Shown here: positions 1-8,360 of the stretch, one piece after another
How the letters are laid out: every line of letters starts with the position of its first letter
Numbering within the stretch: the first letter of the stretch is position 1
Source: Streptomyces lanatus
GTDB taxonomy: Bacteria > Actinomycetota > Actinomycetes > Streptomycetales > Streptomycetaceae
Length of the DNA: 64,000 bases
NCBI RefSeq assembly: GCF_014655715.1
Contig: NZ_BNBM01000019.1
Coordinates: 62,001 to 126,000, forward strand
Direction: 5' to 3'
Program-made: the position numbers and the translations under genes
Notes under the pieces: generated by a model
The model's input: the letters and a program-made list of their open reading frames with translations, nothing else
Databases searched by the model: none
Told to the model about the DNA's origin: nothing

Positions 1-9
1 ACGCGAGGA

Positions 10-1467
10 ATGAGCCACGTGACACGACAGATCAGCCGCCGGAGCATGCTCAAGGCCACAGGTACGGCCGCAGGAGCCATCGGCGTCGGACTCGGTACGA
101 CCGCGCTCGCACCCCCGGCAGCCGCGGCCGGCGCCTCCTTCGCCCACCCCGGCCTGCTGCACACCCGCACCGACCTGGACCGGATGGCGGCCAAGGTGAA
201 GGCGGGCGCCCAGCCCTACACGGCCGGTTTCGCCAAGCTGACCGCCAACCCGCACGCACAGAGCAGCTGGCAGCCCCGCCCCGCCGCCACCGTCTACCGC
301 GGCTCGGGCACACCGGAGAACTACGGGGCGCTGTACAAGGACATCCACTCGGCCTACCAGAACGCCCTGCGCTGGCACATCACCGGCGAGACGGCGCACG
401 CCGACACGGCCGTCGCCATCCTCAACGCCTGGTCGGCCACCCTCACCAGCGTCCAGGGCAGCGCGGACCGCTTCCTGGCGGCGGGTCTGTACGGCTACCA
501 GTTCGCGAACGCCGCCGAACTCGTCCGCGACCACGACGACTTCGAGCTCGCCCGCTTCCAGGAGATGCTCACCAAGTCCTTCTCCTCCCTCAGCGACGAC
601 TTCCTGGTCCGGCACAACGGCGCCGTCATCAGCAACTACTGGACCAACTGGGACCTGGCGAACATGTGCTGCGTCCTGGCGACCGGCATCCTCTGCGACG
701 ACAAGGCCCAAGTCACCCGAGCCGTCGACTACTTCAAACACGGCGAGGGCCTCGGCTCCCTCCAAAACGCCATCCCCGTGGTCCACGACGACGGCCTCGC
801 CGAATGGCTGGAGGCCGGCCGCGACCAGGGCCACGCCCTCCTCGGCGTCGGCCTGATGGGCACGTTCTGCGAGATGGCCTGGAACCAGGGCATCGACCTC
901 TACGGCTACGACGACAGCCGCTTCCTCAAGGGCGCCCAGTACGTCGCCAAGTGGGCCCTGGGCGGCGACGTACCCTTCACCGCGAGCACCCGCAAGAAGG
1001 GCGCGATCAACGGCTGGTCCGGCTCGGAGACCGTAACCGAGGCGGCCCCGGTCAACCCCGAGATGACCCGCCCCATCTGGGCGATGATCACCAACCACTA
1101 CACCAAGCGCCGCGGCCTACCGGCGACGTACCTCACCCGAATCACCGCGAAGTCCACCCCCGAGGGCGGCGGCGGAGACTACGGCCCCAACAGCGGCGGC
1201 TACGACCAACTGGGCTTCGGCACCCTGACGTTCACGAGGGACAAGGCCACTTCCCCTACCTCAACACCGACGACTTCCACAGCGGGCTCGGACCCCCGCC
1301 CCCAGACGGGCCCAGCGGCATCGCCCTCCCAGTCCACCGCCGGCGACTTGGCAGCCACCGGCTCGAACGACCTCCTGGGCTGGACGGCCGCCACGGGCAT
1401 CACGGCCCTGGCCGGCGGCCTCCTCCTACTCCGCCGCCGCGACCGCGCACGACGAGAGTCGCAGTAG
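10..1467 (+). CDS. Tat-exported alginate-lyase-superfamily surface protein
   Basis: Secreted polysaccharide-lyase-like protein, probably degrading uronic-acid polymers outside the cell; the substrate cannot be read from sequence. Residues 10-14 carry a twin-arginine (RRSML), followed by a hydrophobic stretch to about residue 40, which fits a Tat signal. The all-alpha lyase domain spans about 45-400, with an NYWTNW motif near 209 and GRDQGHALLG near 270, as in alginate lyase family proteins. A Thr/Ser/Pro linker leads to LAATG at 447-451, a hydrophobic helix and an Arg-rich tail, which is a class E sortase signal. GAGGA at 5-9 abuts the ATG, so a GTG at 19 with normal spacing may be the true start. 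No sortase gene lies in the window. Confidence 0.8.
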   Translation: MSHVTRQISRRSMLKATGTAAGAIGVGLGTTALAPPAAAAGASFAHPGLLHTRTDLDRMAAKVKAGAQPYTAGFAKLTANPHAQSSWQPRPAATVYRGSGTPENYGALYKDIHSAYQNALRWHITGETAHADTAVAILNAWSATLTSVQGSADRFLAAGLYGYQFANAAELVRDHDDFELARFQEMLTKSFSSLSDDFLVRHNGAVISNYWTNWDLANMCCVLATGILCDDKAQVTRAVDYFKHGEGLGSLQNAIPVVHDDGLAEWLEAGRDQGHALLGVGLMGTFCEMAWNQGIDLYGYDDSRFLKGAQYVAKWALGGDVPFTASTRKKGAINGWSGSETVTEAAPVNPEMTRPIWAMITNHYTKRRGLPATYLTRITAKSTPEGGGGDYGPNSGGYDQLGFGTLTFTRDKATSPTSTPTTSTAGSDPRPQTGPAASPSQSTAGDLAATGSNDLLGWTAATGITALAGGLLLLRRRDRARRESQ

Positions 1468-1477
1468 AGCGAGCCCC

Positions 1478-1506
1478 GGCCGCGGGTGATGAACGCTCCC
1501 GCGGCC
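1478..1506. terminator. Hairpin downstream of the lyase-like gene
   Basis: Perfect 9-bp inverted repeat (GGCCGCGGG / CCCGCGGCC) with an 11-nt loop, 10 nt after the stop codon at 1467. There is no strong T-tract, as usual in Streptomyces. Confidence 0.5.
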
Positions 1507-1702
1507 GCGTACGGCGGCAAGGGGACGCGTCGGGGGGTGTCCGCCCGCAGCGGCGGGCCTCAACGGACGTCGACCTCTCTGCCGTACGGCAACCGCCCGA
1601 CCGAGGACGGATACCCCCCGGCGCGGCCCCGACTCACCCCACACCCGTGGGCGCTACGCGAACCCCCACCGGACAGCGACGGGCCGCCGCAGGCACCCCG
1701 GC

Positions 1703-3112
1703 CTAAGCCCCCAGCGCACGCGAAACCGTGTAGATGACCAGCCCCGCCAACGACCCCACCACCGTGCCGTTGATCCGAATGAACTGCAGATCCCGCCCGA
1801 TATGCGCCTCGATCTTCCGAGTGGTGTGCTCGGCGTCCCACCCGGCCACGGTGTCCGTGATCAGCGACGTGATCTCCTTCCGATAGGTGGTCACGACATA
1901 CACAGCCGCCCCCTCCACCCACCCATCGACCTTGCCCTGCAGCCGAGGCTCGACAGCCATCCGAGCCCCCAGCGACAACAACGACGCCCGCACCCGCAAC
2001 CGCAGCTCACTACGCTCGTCCTCAGCGGCCGAGACGATCATCGACCGCACGGCGGTCCACGCGGAGGCGATCAGGTCCTGCACCTCCCCCCGCCCCAGCA
2101 CCTCCCCCTTCAGCCGCTCGACCCGCGCCCGAGTCTCCGTATCGGACTGCAGATCGGAGGCGAAGTCAGTCAGGAACCGATCAAGCGCCCCCCGCGCCGG
2201 ATGGGACGGCATGTCCCGCATCTCGGTGACGAACCGCAGCAGCTCCTTGTAAACCCGCTCACCAACCCGCCGATCAACAAATCTCGGCGTCCACCCGGGC
2301 GCACCCCCCTGAACGGCGTCCATGATCTCGTCGTCATGCAGCACCAGCCAGTCGTACGCCCGCGTCACGACAAGATCGACGGCCCGCCTGTGCCCACCGT
2401 CCGCGACGACCTTCTCCAGCATTTTCCCTATGCCGGGCGCGACCTCCTGCGCATCGGCACGCCGAGTGATCGCCTCCCCCACCACGGCCTGCACATCGGC
2501 GTCACGCATGACCGTCAGCGCACCCCGCAGCGCCGCGGACAACTCGGCCGTCACCCGGTCCGCATGCTCCGGCTCCGCCAGCCACGCCCCGAGCCGGCTC
2601 CCGATCCCGACCGCCCGCAGCCGCTGCCGCACGACGTCCTGGGACAGAAAGTTCTCCCCGACGAACTCGCCCAGGGAGACACCCAGCTGATCCTTCTTCG
2701 TAGGAATGATCGCGGTGTGCGGAATGGGCAACCCGAGAGGCCGCCGGAACAGCGCAGTGACAGCGAACCAGTCCGCCAGCGCACCGACCATCCCCGCCTC
2801 GGCAGCCGCCGCCACATACCCCGCCCAGGCCCCCGCCCCCTGCCCCGAGGCGACCTTCGCCAGCACATACACCAGCGCCACGAACAGCAGCAGCCCACTC
2901 GCCGTGAGCTTCATCCGCCGTACGCCCCGCTGCTTCTCCTCGTCCGCCGCGGTGAACGTCGACATCGCACGTACGGCCGAAGCGGGGACACCCCCGGCAC
3001 CCCGGTTACCGCCCACACCGGGCCGGGCATGCTGCTCTACGTCACGTGTTTCCGTTTCATCCGGATCCGTACGTTCCATCCGCTCCACCCGTCCAGGTTC
3101 CCCCGTACACAT
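1703..3112 (-). CDS. DUF445 family membrane protein
   Basis: Member of the DUF445 (YheB/YjiN-like) family; molecular function unknown. A hydrophobic segment near residues 68-85 is followed by the conserved GALADWFAVTALFRRPLGLPIPHTAIIP region (about 108-137, cited here only as a landmark), typical of the family. Long amphipathic helical stretches follow, and a second hydrophobic segment closes the C-terminus. The first about 60 residues are poorly conserved and rich in charged residues, so the start is uncertain: ATG at 3112 is the longest, ATG at 3079 has a GGTGGAG just upstream, and a third ATG precedes STFTAADEE. It is transcribed toward the lyase gene. Confidence 0.8.
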   Translation of the reverse strand: MCTGEPGRVERMERTDPDETETRDVEQHARPGVGGNRGAGGVPASAVRAMSTFTAADEEKQRGVRRMKLTASGLLLFVALVYVLAKVASGQGAGAWAGYVAAAAEAGMVGALADWFAVTALFRRPLGLPIPHTAIIPTKKDQLGVSLGEFVGENFLSQDVVRQRLRAVGIGSRLGAWLAEPEHADRVTAELSAALRGALTVMRDADVQAVVGEAITRRADAQEVAPGIGKMLEKVVADGGHRRAVDLVVTRAYDWLVLHDDEIMDAVQGGAPGWTPRFVDRRVGERVYKELLRFVTEMRDMPSHPARGALDRFLTDFASDLQSDTETRARVERLKGEVLGRGEVQDLIASAWTAVRSMIVSAAEDERSELRLRVRASLLSLGARMAVEPRLQGKVDGWVEGAAVYVVTTYRKEITSLITDTVAGWDAEHTTRKIEAHIGRDLQFIRINGTVVGSLAGLVIYTVSRALGA

Positions 3113-3240
3113 TGTCCCTACCTGACCGACTCCTGGAACGAATCAAGAGTTCCCGGCGTCTGTCCGACCGGGGGGAGTTCGATGGCGAACTCCGGATGAA
3201 CTCCGGCGGCCCAAAGGGGGGTCCATGCCATCCCCCTCTC

Positions 3241-3260
3241 CCTCATGACGCATCATGAGG
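3241..3260. promoter_or_regulatory. Perfect inverted repeat upstream of the SGNH gene
   Basis: CCTCATGA-cgca-TCATGAGG: 8-bp perfect arms with a 4-nt spacer, 52 nt before the SGNH hydrolase start. It looks like a dimeric repressor operator; the cognate protein is not identifiable here. Confidence 0.4.
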
Positions 3261-3311
3261 TGATCACATCGGAGCCTCGGGCTCCCATCCGCCCGAGGAG
3301 ACACGCACCGC

Positions 3312-4649
3312 ATGACCAGGCGAAACGGTTATGCCTTGCTCAGCGCGATCATCGCCCTGATCGTCACGCTTTCGGCCGCGATATACATCGGTGTCGCGTC
3401 CGACGACGGAAGCAGCACCCGAGCGAGCGCCCCCACCCAGAAGGGCTCAGGGCGGGGCCCCGTCGCCCCCGCCTCCACCGGCATCTGGGTGGGTGCCTGG
3501 TCCGCGTCCCCGGTCGGCGCGGAGCCCGGCACCGAGGTGCGGGGCCTGGCGGGCAGCTCGGTGCGCAACGTCGTGCACACCAGCGTCGGCGGTACGAGCG
3601 CGAGGATCACCCTCTCCAACCTCTACGGCCAGTCGCAGCTGACCATCACCCACGCGTCCCTCGCCCCCTCCTCCGCCCCCGGATCACCCGCCGCCGTCGC
3701 GGAGTCGATGCGCCGGCTGACCTTCGGCGGAAACGCCACCGTCGTCATCCCGCCGGGCCGGCAGGTGCTGAGCGACGTCGTACGCGTGACGATCCCCGCG
3801 GACACCGACGTCCTGGTCACCACCTACTCCCCCACCCCGTCAGGGCCGGTCACCTTCCACCCGCACGCCCGCCAGACCAGCTACGTCGCCGAGGGCGACC
3901 TGGCCGAGGACGCGACCGGCACGGCGTACACCGGGCAGATCGACGCCTGGCGCTACCTCACCGCCCTGGACGTCCTCAGCCACGACTCCGAAGGCACCGT
4001 CGTGGTCTTCGGCGACTCCCTCACCGACGGCATCACCTCCACCCAGAACGCCAACCTCCGCTGGACGGACGTCCTGTCCAGGCGACTGCGCGCTGCGGTG
4101 GCGGCGGGTCAGAATGTGCCGCGCTACAGCGTCGTCAACCAGGGCATCAGCGGCAACCAGATCCTCGCCAGCGGCTCCGGGCGCCCCGCCGACAACCAGG
4201 CCGGCGTCGGCCGCTTCCACCGCGACGCGCTGTCCCGTACGAACGTCAAGGTCGTCGTCATCGACCTCGGCGTCAACGACATCTTGCGCAACCCGAACCT
4301 CGCCGACCCCGACCGCATCCTCGACGGTCTGCGCGCGATGGTCCGCCAGGCGCACGCCCGCGGCATCAGGGTCGTCGGCGCGACCCTGATGCCCTTCCAG
4401 GGCCACCGCGGCTACACCGACGACCGCGAGAGCGTCCGGCAGCAGATCAACGCCGAGATCCGCGCGGGCCGGGTCTTCGACGCGGTCGCCGACTTCGACA
4501 AGGCGCTGCGGGACCCGTACAACCCGCGCAAGTTCCGCCCCGACTACGACTCGGGCGACCATCTGCACCCGAGCGACAGGGGCTATGAGCAGATGGCGGA
4601 GTCCTTCGATCTGGACGACCTGAAGGGTTCGGCCCCGGCGGAGCTGTAG
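3312..4649 (+). CDS. SGNH/GDSL-family hydrolase, membrane-anchored or secreted
   Basis: Serine esterase or lipase-like hydrolase of the SGNH superfamily acting outside the cytoplasm. Residues 7-28 form a hydrophobic segment (uncleaved anchor or signal peptide), followed by a Ser/Thr/Pro/Gly linker. Block I GDSLTDG is near residues 234-240, the GxND block (LGVNDI) near 318, and the catalytic Asp-His block DHLHPSDRGY near 417. The about 190 residues before block I form an extra beta-rich domain, as in many Streptomyces rhamnogalacturonan-acetylesterase-like proteins. The substrate is unknown. The gene is convergent with the DUF1707 gene and has an inverted repeat in its promoter region at 3241. 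Confidence 0.85.
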   Translation: MTRRNGYALLSAIIALIVTLSAAIYIGVASDDGSSTRASAPTQKGSGRGPVAPASTGIWVGAWSASPVGAEPGTEVRGLAGSSVRNVVHTSVGGTSARITLSNLYGQSQLTITHASLAPSSAPGSPAAVAESMRRLTFGGNATVVIPPGRQVLSDVVRVTIPADTDVLVTTYSPTPSGPVTFHPHARQTSYVAEGDLAEDATGTAYTGQIDAWRYLTALDVLSHDSEGTVVVFGDSLTDGITSTQNANLRWTDVLSRRLRAAVAAGQNVPRYSVVNQGISGNQILASGSGRPADNQAGVGRFHRDALSRTNVKVVVIDLGVNDILRNPNLADPDRILDGLRAMVRQAHARGIRVVGATLMPFQGHRGYTDDRESVRQQINAEIRAGRVFDAVADFDKALRDPYNPRKFRPDYDSGDHLHPSDRGYEQMAESFDLDDLKGSAPAEL

Positions 4650-4671
4650 CGCGGGGGGCCGACGACGGCGC

Positions 4672-5481
4672 TCAGTCCTCGTCCCGCTCCCGCCGCCTCT
4701 CCCGACGACGATCACCCCGCCCCTCATGGCCATGCCGCCACATGTCCCGGTGGTCCTCCAGCATGCCCATGTGGGCCCGGTACTGCTCGTCGCGCAGCTC
4801 CCGCCGCTCCTCGCGCCGCTCCAGCCGCTCCCGCCGCCGCTCCTCCCGGAGCTCCTGCTTCCGTGCCCGGGTCAGCTTCCGCTCGACGCCCACGCCGCCC
4901 CAGAAGGCGAACCCGGTCACGATCACCCGAGGCGCCCCGGGATCCCCGGTCACGCCTTCCTCACGGTGATCGAAGCCCCCCATGACGCCGATGCCGCGCA
5001 CCTCGACCTCGACCCCGGGCGGCACGGTGATCTCCATCCCGCCCATGATCGCGACGCAGTTGATCTCGACGACCCGGTCCGCGAAGTCGGCGTCCCGCAG
5101 ATCGATCTCGCCGCCGCCCCAGAAGGCGAAGGCGTTGAACCGCTTGGGCACGGTCCACCGCCCCTTGCGCTGGAACCCCGACATCACGGCGACACCCCAG
5201 GTCGAGGATCCTTCACCGCCGACGATCCGCCCGGCCCAACTCCCGTCCGGCTCCCCGGACTTCTTCACCATGTCGACCTTGGGCACGGCCACTTCACCGG
5301 CGGGCAGATCCCGGGTGATGGGCGCCAGATCGCCGTAGGTTCGAGCCTTGTAGGTCGCGTCGAGGCGTTCCTCGAACTCCTCCATGTCGAGCCGCCCCTC
5401 CGCGAGGGCGTCCCGCAGGACCTCGGCGACTCGTTCACGATCGGCGTCGGACGCACGCAGCTCCGGGGCTTCGTCGCTCAT
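4672..5481 (-). CDS. DUF1707 and LiaF-like C-terminal domain protein
   Basis: Cytoplasmic or membrane-associated protein of unknown role. The N-terminus (about residues 8-62) is a DUF1707 domain (RASDADRERVAEVLRDALAEG pattern), a helical module often fused to envelope-associated regions. The middle (about 90-195) is a right-handed beta region resembling the LiaF/cell-wall-active-antibiotic response domain with repeated FWGG and MGG motifs. The C-terminal about 60 residues are highly charged (Arg/Glu/Asp) and probably coiled coil. It lies 32 nt downstream of the ABC-2 exporter operon on the same strand, so it may be co-transcribed. Confidence 0.8.
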   Translation of the reverse strand: MSDEAPELRASDADRERVAEVLRDALAEGRLDMEEFEERLDATYKARTYGDLAPITRDLPAGEVAVPKVDMVKKSGEPDGSWAGRIVGGEGSSTWGVAVMSGFQRKGRWTVPKRFNAFAFWGGGEIDLRDADFADRVVEINCVAIMGGMEITVPPGVEVEVRGIGVMGGFDHREEGVTGDPGAPRVIVTGFAFWGGVGVERKLTRARKQELREERRRERLERREERRELRDEQYRAHMGMLEDHRDMWRHGHEGRGDRRRERRRERDED

Positions 5482-5513
5482 GGGATCAGCCTACGAGTTA
5501 GGCCGCCCCGGGG

Positions 5514-6503
5514 CTATGAGATCGCCCGCTCGGCCCTGTCGGCCTGTTCCGCGTACATTTTGGCGATCACGGCCTCGATGTCCGGCTCCCGCACCGACAG
5601 ATCCACCAGCGGATACTCCGCCGCGATCCGCGCCACCAGCACCGCCGCCGACTCGGCCGCCGGGAACGCCAGCCACTGCCGGGGCCCCTCGACCTTCACC
5701 ACGCGCGCGGGCGGCGCCTCGATGGGCGGCAGCTCGCGCTCCAGGTCGACCACGAGGGTCCGCTCGCTCTCCCCCACCTCGTGCAGCCCGGCGAGCGGGC
5801 CGTCGTACATCATCCGGCCGTGGTCGATGACCATCACCCGTGAGCACAACTGCTCGATGTCCTGAAGGTCGTGCGTGGTCAGCAGCACCGTCGTGCCGCG
5901 CTCGGTGTTCAACTCCCGCAGGAAGTCCCGCACCTTCGCCTTGGAGATGACGTCGAGGCCGATCGTCGGCTCGTCCAGGTACAGCACCTCGGGATCGTGC
6001 AGCAGCGCCGCCGCGATGTCGCCGCGCATCCGCTGGCCGAGGGAGAGCTGCCGTACGGGGACGTCCAACAGATCGCCCAGGTCGAGGAGTTCGACCAGGC
6101 GGTCGAGGTTCTCGCGGTAACGGGCGTCGGGAATGCGGTACATGCGGTGCATCAGCTTGTACGAGTCGATCAGCGGCAGGTCCCACCAGAGGGTGGTGCG
6201 CTGGCCGAACACCACCCCGATGCGATGCGCGAGCCGCGTCCGCTCCCGGGACGGGTCGATGCCCGCGACGCGCAGCCGGCCGCCGCTCGGCGTCAGGATC
6301 CCCGTCAGCATCTTGATCGTCGTCGACTTCCCGGCGCCGTTCGGCCCGATGTAGCCCACCATCTCGCCGCGTGCCACGCGGAAGGAGATCGAGTCGACGG
6401 CCCGTACCGTCCGGCGCTCCCGCTTCATGAAGCCGGTCTTCCTGCGCACCTCGAAGACCTTCTCGACACCGTCGAGTTCGATGAACACGTCCTCGTCCCG
6501 CAT
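5514..6503 (-). CDS. ABC-2 type exporter ATP-binding protein
   Basis: ATPase of an ABC exporter whose two permeases are encoded immediately upstream. Walker A is GPNGAGKST (near residues 54-62), the signature is the variant LSLGQRMR, Walker B is EVLYLDEPTIGLD, and the switch His is in LLTTHDLQDIEQL. The motif FGQRTTLWWDLP marks the subgroup that pairs with DUF990-type permeases. About 80 residues after the ATPase core form a C-terminal domain of the DUF4162 kind. It is the last gene of the operon; the substrate is unknown. Confidence 0.88.
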   Translation of the reverse strand: MRDEDVFIELDGVEKVFEVRRKTGFMKRERRTVRAVDSISFRVARGEMVGYIGPNGAGKSTTIKMLTGILTPSGGRLRVAGIDPSRERTRLAHRIGVVFGQRTTLWWDLPLIDSYKLMHRMYRIPDARYRENLDRLVELLDLGDLLDVPVRQLSLGQRMRGDIAAALLHDPEVLYLDEPTIGLDVISKAKVRDFLRELNTERGTTVLLTTHDLQDIEQLCSRVMVIDHGRMMYDGPLAGLHEVGESERTLVVDLERELPPIEAPPARVVKVEGPRQWLAFPAAESAAVLVARIAAEYPLVDLSVREPDIEAVIAKMYAEQADRAERAIS

Positions 6504-6512
6504 GACCTGCCC

Positions 6513-7334
6513 CTAACTCCCCGTACTCCGATACGACCGCAGCCCGGCCCGCCACGCCAGCCCGGCCAGGGCACAGCACGCCACCGCCACCAGGGGTGAG
6601 ACGAAGGCCGTCCAGGAAGGCAGGGCGAGGGGGTACGGCCGCCCCAACACGTAGGCGGCGGGCACCCAGTTGACGAAGGCGAGCGGCAGCATGAAGGTCA
6701 CGCCGCGCACCAGGTCCTTGCCGAACACGGTGGGCGGGTACTGCAGCAGCGTGGTGCCGCCGTAGGTGAACGCGTTCTGCACCTCGGCGGCATCCTGCGC
6801 GAGGATCTGGAAGGCCGCGCCCGCCACGAAGAAGGCGCAGAAGATCGCCGCACCGCTGACCAGCATCAACGGCACCAGCAGCACCTTCCCCGCGGTCCAC
6901 TCCACCTCGACCGACACCAGCGCCCAGCCCAGCACCAGCGCCCCCTGGGTGATCCGGCCCAGGCGGCGCAGCGCGAAGTGGTCGGCGCCGATCTGCGCGA
7001 GCACCGGCGCGGGCCGTACGAGCAGCGTGTCGAAGGAGCCGTCGCGCATGCGGCCGCCCAGGACGTCCATCGAGCCCAGCACCAGGTCGGCGAGCCCGAA
7101 CGACGTCGCCGACAGGCCGTACAGCAGGGCGATCTCGGGCAGTGACCAGCCGCCCAGCGAGTCCACCTGCGAGAACATCAGCAGGATCGCCACGAAGTCC
7201 AGGCCGGTCACCATCAGGTTGCCGAGCACGGTGACGGCGAAGGAGGTGCGGTAGGTCATGCTGGACCGCACCCACATCCCGGCGATCAGCCGGTAGGCCC
7301 GCAGCCCTTCCAGCAGGGCACTGCGCTCAGCCAC
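6513..7334 (-). CDS. ABC-2 family permease (DUF990-like)
   Basis: Integral membrane subunit of the exporter with the ATPase at 5514. Six hydrophobic segments are visible across 273 residues, and the loop with GSMDVLGGRMRDGSFDTLLVRP is typical of ABC-2 family (DUF990) permeases. The GTG start at 7334 overlaps the end of the upstream permease gene by 8 nt, indicating translational coupling. With 7327-8157 it probably forms a heterodimeric channel. Confidence 0.85.
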   Translation of the reverse strand: MAERSALLEGLRAYRLIAGMWVRSSMTYRTSFAVTVLGNLMVTGLDFVAILLMFSQVDSLGGWSLPEIALLYGLSATSFGLADLVLGSMDVLGGRMRDGSFDTLLVRPAPVLAQIGADHFALRRLGRITQGALVLGWALVSVEVEWTAGKVLLVPLMLVSGAAIFCAFFVAGAAFQILAQDAAEVQNAFTYGGTTLLQYPPTVFGKDLVRGVTFMLPLAFVNWVPAAYVLGRPYPLALPSWTAFVSPLVAVACCALAGLAWRAGLRSYRSTGS

Positions 7335-8157
7335 CCTGGACCACCACCCGGCGCGTCGCCACCGACTGCAGCAGCCGCCCCGCCGCCAGCAGCGCCACCG
7401 CCCACGCCGCCTGGAAGGCGAACGCCCCGAGCGGCGCCGTCTCCCCCATCAGTACGTCCGCCGGCATCTGGATCTGCGCCGCCCAGGGCAGGGCCCGCAC
7501 GATCTCGCCGAGCACCCCGGGGAAGGCGTTCAGGGGCAGGACCATGCCGGAGAAGAAGATCCCTGTGATCATCAGGGCCTGGTTGACGCCCATGCCGTCC
7601 ATCAGCCAGAACACGCTCAGCGCCGCCAGGTAGCGGATGGCGAAACTGACGACCGCGGCGAGCAGCAGGGTGATCACGAAGGCCGCCCAGGGCGTGACCG
7701 CCGTGGGGAGCGCCATCGGGAAGAACAGTGCGCCGAACAGGAACGGGACCACGCCCCTGCCCAGCATCTGGAACAGCGCGCGGCCCATGTCCCCGGCCAT
7801 CCACCAGAGTTGGAGATCGGCCGGGCGGTAGAGATCGACGGCGATCTCCCCGGTGCGGATGCGCTCCATCAGGTCCTTCTCGGCGCCGCCGCCCTGGATG
7901 GCGAGCGTCGCGTACAGACACTGGCCCAGCCACACATAGGTGACGGCCTGCGCCTGGTCGTAGCCGCCGAGATGCGGCTTCTCGTCCCACAGAGCGAGAT
8001 AGGTGTAGACGAGGATCACGCCAAAAACGGTGTTGGTGAACACTCCGGCGGCCGTGGCCAGCCGATAAGTCGCGTACCGTCGGAAGCCGCCCGCCGCGAC
8101 GGTCAGATACAACCGCCCCGAGCCCACATCCACAGCCCTCCTCGCCCGCGCCGGCAC
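7327..8157 (-). CDS. ABC-2 family permease, first gene of the exporter operon
   Basis: Membrane permease of the same exporter, with six predicted transmembrane helices over 276 residues and the loop GGGAEKDLMERIRTGEIAVDLYRPADLQ, whose RTGEIAVDL part parallels the RDGSFDTLL loop of its partner. The start is a GTG at 8157. The about 200-nt gap to the divergent PBP gene must hold the promoters of both. Substrate unknown. Confidence 0.85.
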   Translation of the reverse strand: MPARARRAVDVGSGRLYLTVAAGGFRRYATYRLATAAGVFTNTVFGVILVYTYLALWDEKPHLGGYDQAQAVTYVWLGQCLYATLAIQGGGAEKDLMERIRTGEIAVDLYRPADLQLWWMAGDMGRALFQMLGRGVVPFLFGALFFPMALPTAVTPWAAFVITLLLAAVVSFAIRYLAALSVFWLMDGMGVNQALMITGIFFSGMVLPLNAFPGVLGEIVRALPWAAQIQMPADVLMGETAPLGAFAFQAAWAVALLAAGRLLQSVATRRVVVQGG

Positions 8158-8360
8158 CGAAGCGCAGGAGCCTAGTGCGCGCGGGACGGGGGCTGCCAGC
8201 CATTTTCCAGCGGCGTCCAGGGGATGAGTCTGCTCACTTTCCGGGACACGCGCCGGTTTCCGGGAACGGATCGCGCGGTGCGAGAGTCTTCAATGGGGGC
8301 GCAGCAGGCGTACGAGGGCGTACGGGAACGTACGACGCGAAACAGGAGTCCGTGCACGAC

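Noticed and set aside
8309..8337. Repeated CGTACG before the PBP gene
   Set aside because: The hexamer is very frequent in Streptomyces DNA and the spacing is irregular.
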